NCBI GenBank assembly: GCA_012932295.1 | Contig: JAAONU010000009.1 | Span: forward strand, 4,638,203-4,702,202 | DNA from: Cyclina sinensis | Taxonomy: Eukaryota > Mollusca > Bivalvia > Venerida > Veneridae | Reading direction: 5' to 3' | Length of the DNA: 64,000 nucleotides | Shown: piece after piece, positions 54,446-64,000 of the stretch | How the letters are laid out: each line of letters opens with the position of its first letter | How positions within the stretch are numbered: position 1 is the first letter of the stretch | Made by a program: the position numbers and the translations under genes | Notes under the pieces: model-generated | What the model saw: the letters and a program-made list of their open reading frames with translations, nothing else | Told to the model about the DNA's origin: nothing | The model's database searches: none

Positions 54446-55169
54446 ATTTTCTCAATGTTCAAACCATTTGTTAAAGTTAACATAGGTATGTAAATATTGT
54501 ACCGCTGTGTTTAAAACTGAATCAAGTTATTGAAAAAATGCCCACTCAATCAAAAGTAATAATGACGTTTTCACGTCGACTTACAGTTTTATGTAACTGG
54601 TAAACATAATCGGTATTTATTTGCTCTACAAGATATGAAAACAAAAACCTTTCTTAATTATATATTAACAGGTGCTATTAAAATTTTTTATGAAATCCAA
54701 AAAATTCCAGATTATAATTGTCATTGACAACTTAAGCGCCAAGTTTTTCTTAAATATTTAAAATGATGACAAAAACTGTGAAATGATGTAAACACGCAGA
54801 AATTGATGTTGCATCAAAATGAAGGGTTTTATTTTTCTTGGGTTGCTGATTCATATAAAAAAACAAAAATACTAAATGACTAAGCATGCGTATTTGAACC
54901 ACCACTGACCTGTTTGAAATTTTCACTATTTATCTGTGACGGACAGATGCCTTTAACTTTGGAAAAGACACTGTTCAAATCTATTTCCGCCCGTGTGCTG
55001 TCAATAGGGGTTTTAAGCCTCCTGTCTGAACCTTTAATTTAAAAATAGTTCAATAACTGTACTCTTTCATTTGTTTTTTTTGTCCTTTTCTTTTCATCTT
55101 TTATTCAATTCATTACAATTTACACGGTAACAATTAAGGACGTTTTCTATAGTTTCACGAAAATTTAAT

Positions 55170-56100
55170 CCTTTCATAGAATTTTCTTTTTTTTTTTTTT
55201 GGTATAAAAGGTAAAATTTAATTGCAAACTCAAAAATAAAATGAAAATATATGTTGACGGGTTAGATTTTGTGTAAAATGGTAGTTTCCATGGTAACCGT
55301 TTACAAAAACTGTCAAAATAACTAACTTCCTTAAGAGATAACAAAAATAACATAGAAAGCTTCATATACTCAACAAACATGATTTTATACATTAATTACT
55401 TTATCTTTTGATACAGTATTAAATAAATAATAATCTGAACATTTTTCTTTAAAAAATTAGTTTTTCATATTTCTTCAAAAATATTTCTACAAAAATGAGA
55501 GAAAAAAGTATTTATTCTGCAAATAAATAAAGATATTGAAAAACTACTTTCATAAAATTTACTAATTTTTTGGTAAAGATGGTAAAATTTAATGGTTTAT
55601 TCAAAAAGAAAAAGAAAAATATATGTTGATGGGTTAGTTTTTTGTAAAATGGCAGTTTCCATAGTAACCGTATATGCCAAAACATGAAAATGACTACACT
55701 TTCTTAAAAGAAAATAAAACTGTACTACATGCATTGTAATATACACAACAAACATGAATTTACACATAAATTACTATTTTTTATACTGAATGAAACAAAT
55801 AGTAACCTGGACATTTTCTTTACAAAATTAGTTTTGCACATTCATTCTTCACTCAACAAAAAACTATAAAAATAAACATGTATTCTGCATATAAATAAAG
55901 ATATTGAAACATTCTTTTTATTGATTTTGATATTTTTTTGATTCAACATCCTTTAAATGTACCTTTTAAAATTATACACTAAAATGTTTAGGTTGACTTT
56001 CTACATTTTTCAGAAATCCATGGTAACCGTTTCACTAGTGATAAAGAAGTTGTGAAATTCATCAAAAATGATCTATTTTCAGGTTCGAATCGTATTTTGG
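55170..56100. repeat. Threefold diverged duplication, about 365-bp period, each with an X-box-like motif
   Basis: Segments around 55195-55400 and 55565-55780 align along their length (shared GGTAAAATTTAAT, ATATATGTTGA, GGGTTAG, TTTGTGTAAAATGG-type pieces, CAACAAACATGA). A third, weaker copy lies at 55930-56060. Each holds TTTCCATGGTAACCG or a close variant: 55284-55297, 55655-55668 and 56015-56027. Confidence 0.7.
55284..55297. promoter_or_regulatory. RFX X-box-like palindrome, copy 1
   Basis: GTTTCCATGGTAAC matches the X-box consensus bound by RFX factors (RYYNYYATRRNRAC). Variants follow at 55655 (GTTTCCATAGTAAC) and 56015 (AATCCATGGTAAC). Function is inferred from the motif only. Confidence 0.4.
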
Positions 56101-56169
56101 GCATAAAAATTGAAGACAGTTTCTATTATCCTGTTTGTTTAAGTAACCCTCACTTTTCCTTTCACTTTC

Positions 56170-56436
56170 TCAGTCAATAACTTGTATAAACCAGTCTTTC
56201 TGAATGGCATCTATTGCAGTTTCATTACTAAAGCCAGTTGTGGATGGTGTTAATACAGTCTGCTGTCCAATGTGAATTGCATCATTCTGATTGACAGCAG
56301 CTAGAGTTTCGGTACTGACGCCACTGTTGGATGGGGTAACGGGTGATAAAATATGCTGTCCAATGTGAATTGTGTCGTTCTGATTGACAACTGCTACACT
56401 TGGCGCCGCTTGGTGGGTGTGGTAATGCGCGCAAAA
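56170..56436 (-). CDS. Possible terminal exon with an in-frame 31-residue tandem repeat
   Basis: On the minus strand an 88-codon open region runs from after TAA (56439-56437) to TGA at 56172-56170. It encodes HQAAPSVAVVNQNDTIHIGQ then HILSPVTPSNSGVSTETLAA, a second VNQNDAIHIGQQTVLTPST, and the end ETAIDAIQKDWFIQVID. The 93-bp repeat unit is exactly 31 codons and most differences between the units are conservative or silent, which suggests selection on a protein. No start Met is in frame and no clear acceptor was identified, so it would be a 3' exon of a gene extending to higher coordinates, or a relic. Family not recognised. Confidence 0.45.
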   Translation of the reverse strand, partial: FCAHYHTHQAAPSVAVVNQNDTIHIGQHILSPVTPSNSGVSTETLAAVNQNDAIHIGQQTVLTPSTTGFSNETAIDAIQKDWFIQVID

Positions 56437-58437
56437 TTATTGGCATTGTCATGTTTAGAATCCGGTTTCAGAGAAAGTCAATACTGTTTAAATGTGTCAT
56501 GTATTCTTCTGATCCTTTCTCCCGTATATATCTTTTCGCAAAATGCCCGTTTATTCGATATTGTTTACTATCTATATGTTTCGTTGCTTTCCGTATCCCA
56601 AACTGAATACTATACACAACCTTCTTTAAAAAGAGTTACTGTGGGTGACTATTTCCCTTGGAAGCGCATCACGATGCGCAAAATTTGCTACCGAAAACGT
56701 CCTTAAATTGTATATTGTATTTTGACTCCCTGAAATTGACTCTCGGTAAGGGAGGTACAGATTTTGTCAAGTCATTACTTCAAGTTCCGTTGATAAATGC
56801 CTACCTGATAAATTTAGTTTTATCAGTCACACCATGTTTATGAGGCACCTCATCAATACACATTCTGACCTAGAAGGAACTACATTCATTTGTTTATTTT
56901 GTCATTTCATATATCCTGTTCCTATATCTTACATAGATATATCTTATAAACAGATTTCTAGTGACACATTATCTTACTGAGTTGATTATTGAAATCATTT
57001 TACAAGGAAAACATTAGCTAAAATATCGATTAACCCTGTTCAACGTTTGATTCCTTGCATCGGTAAGTTCAAGATGGCGAAATTGTGAAACCAAACATCC
57101 TTGAAATGCGAAATAAAACTAAGAGAACGGAACATTTTTACCTTCTACTAGTTTGAAAATATTCAACTGATCAGTTTTGAATCGAACTGTTTTTTTTTTA
57201 AATATTAAAGACTCTCTTACTTTTGACTAAACACATTCGGGACTATTTCTTATCGATTTGACCCTTGGCTTTAAATTCGCATATTATTGCGCGCGAGATG
57301 AACTTGGAAGTTTAATATTAAAAAAAGAAAGAAACGCAAATAAAAATTGAAAACATTATTAATAGAATACCAAGCAAGTGTCTGATATATATAAAATTTA
57401 TCAGGCTCGGCAAGAAAAAAATGCAGAGCTCGGCAGTACAACCGTGTCTGAAAGGTAACGTCTTGTATGTCGTCCGTGCACACAGAAAAAAATGTAATTT
57501 GCAGTAACTTGTCCATATTATTTAACATTTTTAAAATCTGAACATTATATTTGTAAGCGAGCAAAATAAGAATGAAAAATAACATCTATGTGAAGCCGGG
57601 AGTCCAACGCACTTCGAGGTCCGAATTATTATGTGTATCATTTGGTAGAAAGCCCGTTTAGTATATACAATACAAATGCACTTAAATGTTAAAAATCCAC
57701 ATACAAATGACATAAAAGAATGGCCTATGACATAGGTCTTACAAATCCCAGGTCCGCAACAGAAAGATGCATATAAAATATAAATGATTTTTATTTTATG
57801 CCTACCAATGAAATATAGGGAAATATCAGTGAGATAAAAGTGATAATACACTGTTTTGAATCAGTTAATTACCATTTTGATAATACACTGTTTGTGCCGG
57901 AACTACTGCTTGATGAAACTTCAGGAATTTCCCCACCACAAGAGAATCCGCTGTATTTCAGACTGTGACAGCGAGTGAAATATATTTACCTTGTTAAATC
58001 CAATTATAATATTGAATTCCTGAGCCTAACTAGTTGTGAACAATGATGAAATCCGCCATAAATTATTTAAAATGTCTGATTTGTTTACATAACTCACATG
58101 GACAATATCCAATATGGCCGACTTTCAATTCAATTAATTGAATATTACTCGGTATTAATCCGCTTTTATAATTAAAGTATGTATGGCAAAAATTCAATAA
58201 ATATTGATAAACTGTGTAGACAAAAATAAATGTTATTTGATGAAAGTGTATTCAGTTTATTTCAGCAGAAGTAAAGTTATCATATGTATTGGAGATTGTC
58301 TGCACTTTTTTTGTGCGGAGTAACCAAAGTACGCATTAACTGATTTGGGGCTAACCATGGGGAATTTATTGAAGGCCCTGATTAAAAATATCATAAAAAA
58401 CCCATTTTTGACGTGTTGGCATAAAATAAAAAGAAAA
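56437..58437. other. Intergenic, nothing recognised
   Basis: No exon joins convincingly to the frame at 56170-56436. AT-rich with short frames only. Confidence 0.4.
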
Positions 58438-58590
58438 TTTGTTTGTTTTTTAGTGGAAGATGGGAATTTATTTCATCTCGTGAACACCATATGTAGATAT
58501 TTTCACTCGTGGCTGCGCCACTCGTGAAAATATCACATATGGTGTTCACTCGATGAAATAAATTCTCATCTTCCACAAAAACAAACAAAT
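58438..58590. repeat. Long near-perfect hairpin (about 75-bp arms)
   Basis: The left arm 58438-58513 and the right arm 58517-58590 are inverted copies with a few mismatches around the centre GGC-TGC-GCC. Key blocks are GGAAGATGGGAATTTATTTC and TGAACACCATATGT with their inverted equivalents. It looks like a foldback transposon and produces mirrored open frames on both strands. Confidence 0.88.
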
Positions 58591-58629
58591 ATCCTCTATA
58601 TAAATAAATAAAATATCATAATATTTCAA

Positions 58630-61600
58630 ATGTATTGAAATGAATAATCATTTGTTTTCATTGATTTGATTTGCACGAAAACACGGATATTTCATGTTTT
58701 ACTTTTGCACGAAAAAGCACGTGCATTTGCCAGAAACAAAAAACATGGATATAATTTTCTACAACATTTGCTCGAAAAGCAGAGACATCTTGCTGATAAT
58801 ATTCGTGAAAAAAAGGTTAATTGCATTTGACTGAAAAACATGGAAATCTTATGGGTTTCATTTGACCGCACCCAGACCATAAATTCACGAAAGACACAAA
58901 CATCACTTTATGACACGGATATTTTATCTTTTACTTTTGCAAAAAAGCACATATACTGGCCCGAAAAGTAAATAAGGATATATTTTTCACAACATTTGCT
59001 TGAAAAAATACCGATATATTATTGATAATAATTTATAATAATTAAAAAAAAAAAACAATGCATTCGGCCGAAAAACATGGAAATCTTATGCATTTCATTT
59101 GACCGCACCCGGACATTAATTTCACGAAAAACAAAAACATCATATTGACAACATTTTAACAAAAACACGAACATTTTATAAATGACATTTTTGCTCGAGA
59201 AACCAACGTTTTATAGACTTCATTTGCATAAAAAACACGAATAATTTATTTATTTCCTTTTTCAAGTAAAAAGCATAACATTTGCACAAAAACAAACACG
59301 GATATCTTTCAGAAAAGAAAAGGACATTTGATTTATTAAATTTATACGAAAAACACGGATATTTTAATTATTATATATGTAATTAAACACGTTATTTTAT
59401 GTATAATATTTACTCGAAAAACACAGACAACTTATAGATTTCACTTGAAAGAAAACACGAATATTTCATTTATTACTTTGCATGAAAAAGATGGATATCT
59501 TATTGATCACATTTGCACAATCTTATCTTATTTAAGACATTTGCCCGAAAAGCACGGACAACTTATGGAATTCATTTACATGAAAAACATGGATATTTTA
59601 TTTTTTTCTGCGTAAGATCGAAAATGTATTTCACGAGTGAGCATCAGATGAAATACGTGACGAGTGAAAATGTAAAAATCTGATGCTCTCGAGTGAATGA
59701 ATTGCAGATCTCATACAGAAAAACACAACAACAAATATTCTATTTATTTCATACTTTTCTGAGCTGTTTATTGAAAATATAAGCTGTGAACAATTTCACA
59801 AACACATTGTGCACCCAATTGTCTACAACTGTCTGTACGTGCGTGACGTGATTCAAATACTACCAAGAAAAACGATTAAATAAATGATAGCCTGCTTATT
59901 TTGTGGTGACTTTCACCTTCTGTAAGAAAACAACAAAGACAACAACAACTACCAACAATAACTTTTCGTGATTTAAACTGATGCAGATAAATAATACAGA
60001 AATGACAAAATTAGCAATAAAATAAAATCCTGTGCGTTCTGGATTTTTATTTGTCCGCCATATTGTTTTCTGTGTGAGTGAATTTGTAAAAAACTACATT
60101 TTAATAGGATTATATAACGTTCTGTTTTCTGGCTTACTTAAGTGAATTTGGCTGTTTTCTGATTCATTCATTTACAGGAATCAGAACTTTAAATAATGTA
60201 AACAAGTTGGAAAACTCGTAGATAATTTTAGACATATGTAGAAAAAACAACGGAAATGCAACGCCGTTTTTGAGTACCTTTCCAAAACACAGTTTTATGT
60301 ATGATCTTACACCGAAAACGGTCCATGTGAAAAGTTTAATGTCTGTACTCAATAAATGCATCAAAATCCAATACAATTCTTGTCGTTTAATACTCTTGCT
60401 GACGATTTTTTAAAATCGTTTCCCATGACACGTTGTTGTTGTAGACAGCTAATTACAGAACGACACGTACGTGTTAAAATACGGTCTCTTGTTCTTACCA
60501 AATTTTCAGCGTGGAAACTAAATCTGTTGCTTTTCACCCCAAGGTGTGATCGCATTAAAATAACTGACAACTATGATGAAAAGCATAATATCTATAGATC
60601 TACTCAATAAATGATACATTATCTAATTCAAATGAAAAATCATTATCAAAATTTTTAGGTATTTGCCTAAAAAGTCCAGATTCTTGAGACATTCTGTTTA
60701 TTTTTACCAGTTTAACCCTTTTTGAAGTTGTTGACGGCTTTTTGTTGTTGTTGTTTGTTTACCTACATGTACATTGTTTGTGAATAAACAGAGGGAAGTT
60801 GCTGTGTAGATAAGTGAATGGGATACACTTTGAGGGAAAAAAGTAGTACAGCACAGTGAAATCTATATTTTTTGTAAATTTCACTACTGGTTTATCGGAA
60901 TATGATCTACTGTTATATTACAGTAAAACACTAAACGGTATGAAATAAGTACGAATATTTGATTGATAGCATTTGTACAAAAACTACAAATATATGTTTG
61001 ATTATATATGGTTGTCAAATACGGACATCTTACTGATAACAATTGAAACAAAGACATGAATATCTTATTAATTGGATTTTGCACGAAAATACGGACAGTG
61101 TATGGATAACTTTTGCCCCAAAACACGGACATCATATTGTCAATATTTACACGAAAAGCACGGACATTCAATACATGAAATTTGTACGAAAATCAAGGAC
61201 ATCTTAAGGATTTCTTTTGCACGAAAAACACAAGAATTTTATTCATGATGTTTGCTCAAAACACTAAGACAGCTAATGGATTTCATTTGTACGAAAAAAA
61301 AAAGATATTTCACTGTGTTGATACATGAAACTGATGTAGTCTTTTGAAAAGCTAACATTCTTGTTTGTATCATGACGTGTAATTATTACGATGATCTCCA
61401 TTATATATATAAAAACGTGCAAAAACGTTTGTTCTCTTTTTGGTGATATTTTGCTAACATTTATCGTTACATTCACGGAAAAAATATGGATGTATTTTCA
61501 TAAAATTTGCCCAAAAGACTCGGACATTTTATTAATTAAATTTGCACGAAAACGAGGACATCGTTTTGCATACATTTACACAGACATTTAATTTGTAACA

Positions 61601-62050
61601 TCTTATCCAATACATGGACTTCTTATTGATGACATTTGCCTGGAAAACACGGACAATTTATATATGGCATTTGCACACAGGAAAATAGATTCCATTTGCA
61701 AGAAAAAAAACATGGATATTTCATCTTTTACTTTTACACAAAAAGGCACGAACATTAAATTGATGACATTGGCACGAAATGCACAGATATATATTTGCTC
61801 CTAAAACACGGACATATTTACAAAATTTGAACAAAGACACTGACATCTTATTAATTGCATTTGGTCGAAAAACTCGGATATCTTATGGATTGCACTTGCC
61901 CGAAAAACACGGACAATAAATAAACGAAAACACAGACATCTTATTGATAGCATTTGCACGAAAATCATGGACATTTTATTCATTATATATTTAAACGAAA
62001 AACAATCATGACATCTTAGGGTCTTTCTTTTGCAGAAAGACACAGCGACA
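58630..62050. repeat. Degenerate minisatellite, about 35-40-bp unit, about 3.4 kb
   Basis: Dozens of diverged copies of a unit like CATTTGCACGAAAAACACGG followed by ACATCTTATTGATAG. Variants contain CCCGAAAAGCACGGAC and ACGAAAACACGGATATTTTA. The array is broken near 59620-60870, where about 1.2 kb of other sequence, including a second inverted motif (59640-59690), intervenes. Confidence 0.85.
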
Positions 62051-62862
62051 TTATTTAAATAACACACATCAGCGAGGGTGCTAGAGGATATTGACAATAT
62101 TGAGTACATATACACAAAAATAGTTCTAAGGTTTGAATAATTTTATTTTCTTAAATGATCACTATATTGTAAAATCTACATATTGAAAATTTATTTTTTA
62201 TTTAAGTATTCACTGTTTGTAACAACGACAGTTTTTTCACTTCCTTCTGATTATAAACAAAATTCATCCGCTTACACGCGACATATTCAGCAGGGTTCAA
62301 AGAGGACTACACGAGGTTACAACATGAAGGAATTAGCTGTATTTCAAATCTATTTCATGTGAATATGGAAATTTTGTATATTTAGGACTGCTCCAAAAAA
62401 ACAGAGAATTTATTTTTAACCCGCGGTCCTATGGGGACACGCAGAATCCTCGAATTAACCGAGGTCTCAAGCTATCCGAAATCAACCATATTTTCAATAG
62501 TTACGGGCTCCCTGATGGCACTGATGTGCTTTATCGCACAGTCCTTTGATTATGGACACAATAGAAGATTTGAACCTTTTTTCTCCCCATGAAGATTTGC
62601 TTACGTTAGAATTAACTTGCATAGTTATTTCCATTGGAGGATGTTACGGTCATGCGTTATATTTATGCACTTGGGACACTTGCACAAAACGTATTGATTT
62701 GCTATCTACGATAGATAAACGCTATCTACGATAACTAAACACTTTCATTGTTTTAAACCATTTCATAATTGTCGGCTAAACAATTATTGAATTCTTTACT
62801 TAAAGCCATTCAAAACCAACGCGACGTGCGAGTACATTGTGCAAAGGAGACTTACAGGTCAG
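62051..62862. other. Intergenic, nothing recognised
   Basis: AT-rich. A short frame at 62546-62734 shows no domain. A GC-rich patch at about 62420-62470 is unexplained. Confidence 0.4.
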
Positions 62863-62863
62863 C

Positions 62864-63102
62864 ATGTTGGAGGAGAATCAAGAGAGGATTCATCATTCTG
62901 AAGATCCAGAAGTGAATGAAGAGCAAGAGGAACACGAAGCAACATAAAAGTACCAAGACAATCAAGCACCGTACGGAAAAGACCAGTGAAATTTAAGGAT
63001 TATTTGGTAGGACAGCAACAAGTAATGGGAGCTCTTTTACTGAAAATGCAACAGGAGAGCCACAGGATGATGTTTGAACTGTTAAAAAGTTACACAGAGT
63101 GA
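62864..63102 (+). pseudogene. Transposon-associated small ORF remnants
   Basis: ATG at 62864 opens an acidic frame (MLEENQERIHHSEDPEVNEE) ending at TAA 62945-62947. A second frame, offset by two, then reads RQSSTVRKRPVKFKDYLVGQ and on to MQQESHRMMFELLKSYTE before TGA 63100-63102. The acidic-then-RKRP pattern suggests one broken ORF. Basic RPxKFKDY-type motifs are seen in accessory or gag-like proteins of transposons. Its closeness to the transposase relic suggests a single decayed element. Tentative. Confidence 0.4.
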
Positions 63103-63387
63103 TTTTAATTTATAGTATTTTTATTGTGTTTATTATTTGCATCTTCAACAGCGTTGCCACTCGTCCGCCGACGGTACGGTCTTCCTGACCCTGCATTAGC
63201 TGTAAATGCTAAGGAAGCAAGTCCTAGAACTGAAAATAAAATCAAGTTTTCCCATTCACGGATAAAATTGAAATGCGCACCCATAAGCTTCAGTTAAGTT
63301 TTTTATGAGTTTCTTCAGGTTTTATTTTTCTTTTTTGATGTAACCTGGTGTTGATTTTAATTCATTTTGTATTTTAGGCTGCTAACG

Positions 63388-64000
63388 ATGCCGCGGAAGT
63401 TGTTATTTCAACATCAAGAAAAGGAAAACGCGGGAATACAGTCGCTATGATGACAAGACACGTGCTAAAATCGCTCGTTACGCTATTGACAATGGTATCA
63501 GGCTAGTAGAAAATTCAGTGCTGACCTTGGAGCTAAAGTCAATGAATCAGCTGTTCGCGGAATACGGAATTCCTACTTGAAAATAAAGAAATAGCGTGGT
63601 ACCGACGTCATAATGAAGCTACCGCATTCACAAAGGGGAGCTCCAACTATGATAGGTGACCTTGACGAGGATGTTCAGAACTGAATTCGTAAAGTGCGTA
63701 TTTGGGATGGTGTTGTTAATGTGAGGGTGATTAAAGCTAGTGCCGAGGCAGTCGTGATGAAACACGCGAAACATAAAATTGAAAGATAGGGAGGACACAT
63801 TCGGATTACAGAAGATCTGGAGCGATCAATTCTGAGACATATGGGATTCGTAAAATGGCGTGGAACAAAGGACGTGAAAAAGTTACCAATGGATTTTGAG
63901 GACATTAAGTACTTTAACAAGGTGTCGACGGTTGTTACTGAACACGGTGTTCCGGACAATCTTATCATTAACTGGGATCAAACAGGCTGCCAGATCGTTC
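63388..64000 (+). pseudogene. Decayed DDE-superfamily transposase, runs off right edge
   Basis: Starting near ATG 63388, frames shift twice but read SRYDDKTRAKIARYAIDNGI, then KFSADLGAKVNESAVRGIRN, then GTDVIMKLPHSQRGAPTMIG and, after TGA and TAG stops, GGHIRITEDLERSILRHMGF and on to GVPDNLIINWDQTGCQIV at the window end. An N-terminal helix-turn-helix-like segment followed by NWDQT places it among pogo/CENP-B-like DDE transposases, where the Asp of NWD is the first catalytic Asp. At least two frameshifts and two stops make it inactive. The catalytic C-terminal half is outside the window. Confidence 0.75.

Noticed and set aside
56353..56706. 117-codon plus-strand frame
   Set aside because: It overlaps the minus-strand 31-residue repeat, whose unit and substitutions fit codon structure better; the plus frame is open over only part of the repeat.
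58345..58588. Two mirrored short ORFs on opposite strands
   Set aside because: They are generated by the palindrome at 58438-58590.

Overview
This is an AT-rich, intron-rich animal (metazoan) window. Evidence: genes split by GT...AG introns with phase-matched exons, multidomain extracellular proteins (EGF, cadherin, SEA, Ig), a single-exon GT31 glycosyltransferase, tRNA-like SINE heads, foldback/MITE elements and many minisatellites. The style (dense EGF exons, interspersed repeats ending in a CGGACGG run plus a G-rich palindrome) suggests a mollusc, most likely a bivalve. That assignment is inference from general knowledge, not a database match.

Layout. 1-943 (minus): N-terminal 314 codons of a beta-1,3-galactosyltransferase-like type II membrane protein running off the left edge. 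1-6.6 kb: repeats and SINE-like pieces. 6.63-9.11 kb (plus): the 3' exons of a small cadherin with two cadherin repeats and a GPI-anchor-like C-terminus. 9.1-18.7 kb: no genes seen; a 2.5 kb satellite of about 81-bp monomers (15.5-18.0 kb) with a 241-bp higher-order repeat, interrupted by a TA-flanked MITE.

18.83-49.98 kb (plus): one large gene, reassembled exon by exon from phase-compatible splice sites. It has a TATA/CCAAT promoter; a signal-peptide exon; a two-exon Cys-rich EMI-like module; nine N-terminal EGF domains (eight with Ca-binding starts and Asn/Asp-hydroxylation motifs); an unrecognised domain; a giant exon with coiled-coil and hydrophobic helices, furin-like sites and an Ig domain; a further EGF; a SEA domain; a Cys-rich stalk; a transmembrane helix; and a cytoplasmic tail. 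The deduced product is about 2,235 residues and looks like a modular cell-surface receptor or adhesion protein. Three features stand out: (i) the giant exon carries two apparent frameshifts and two in-frame TAA stops; (ii) one EGF exon sits behind a 252-bp partial duplication that made a truncated exon ending in TGA; (iii) the tail exon exists in four tandem copies whose phases (2 in, 1 out) forbid joining copies together, so they must be alternatives or relics, and two copies are broken.

50-64 kb: an ankyrin-repeat pseudogene (minus, about 52.0-52.6 kb), a SINE-like element, a threefold duplicated segment with RFX X-box-like motifs (55.2-56.1 kb), a possible terminal exon with an in-frame 31-residue repeat (minus, 56.2-56.4 kb), a long degenerate minisatellite with a long hairpin (58.4-62.0 kb), and a decayed DDE transposase running off the right edge.

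All gene models are from reading the sequence alone; no expression data or database search was available.
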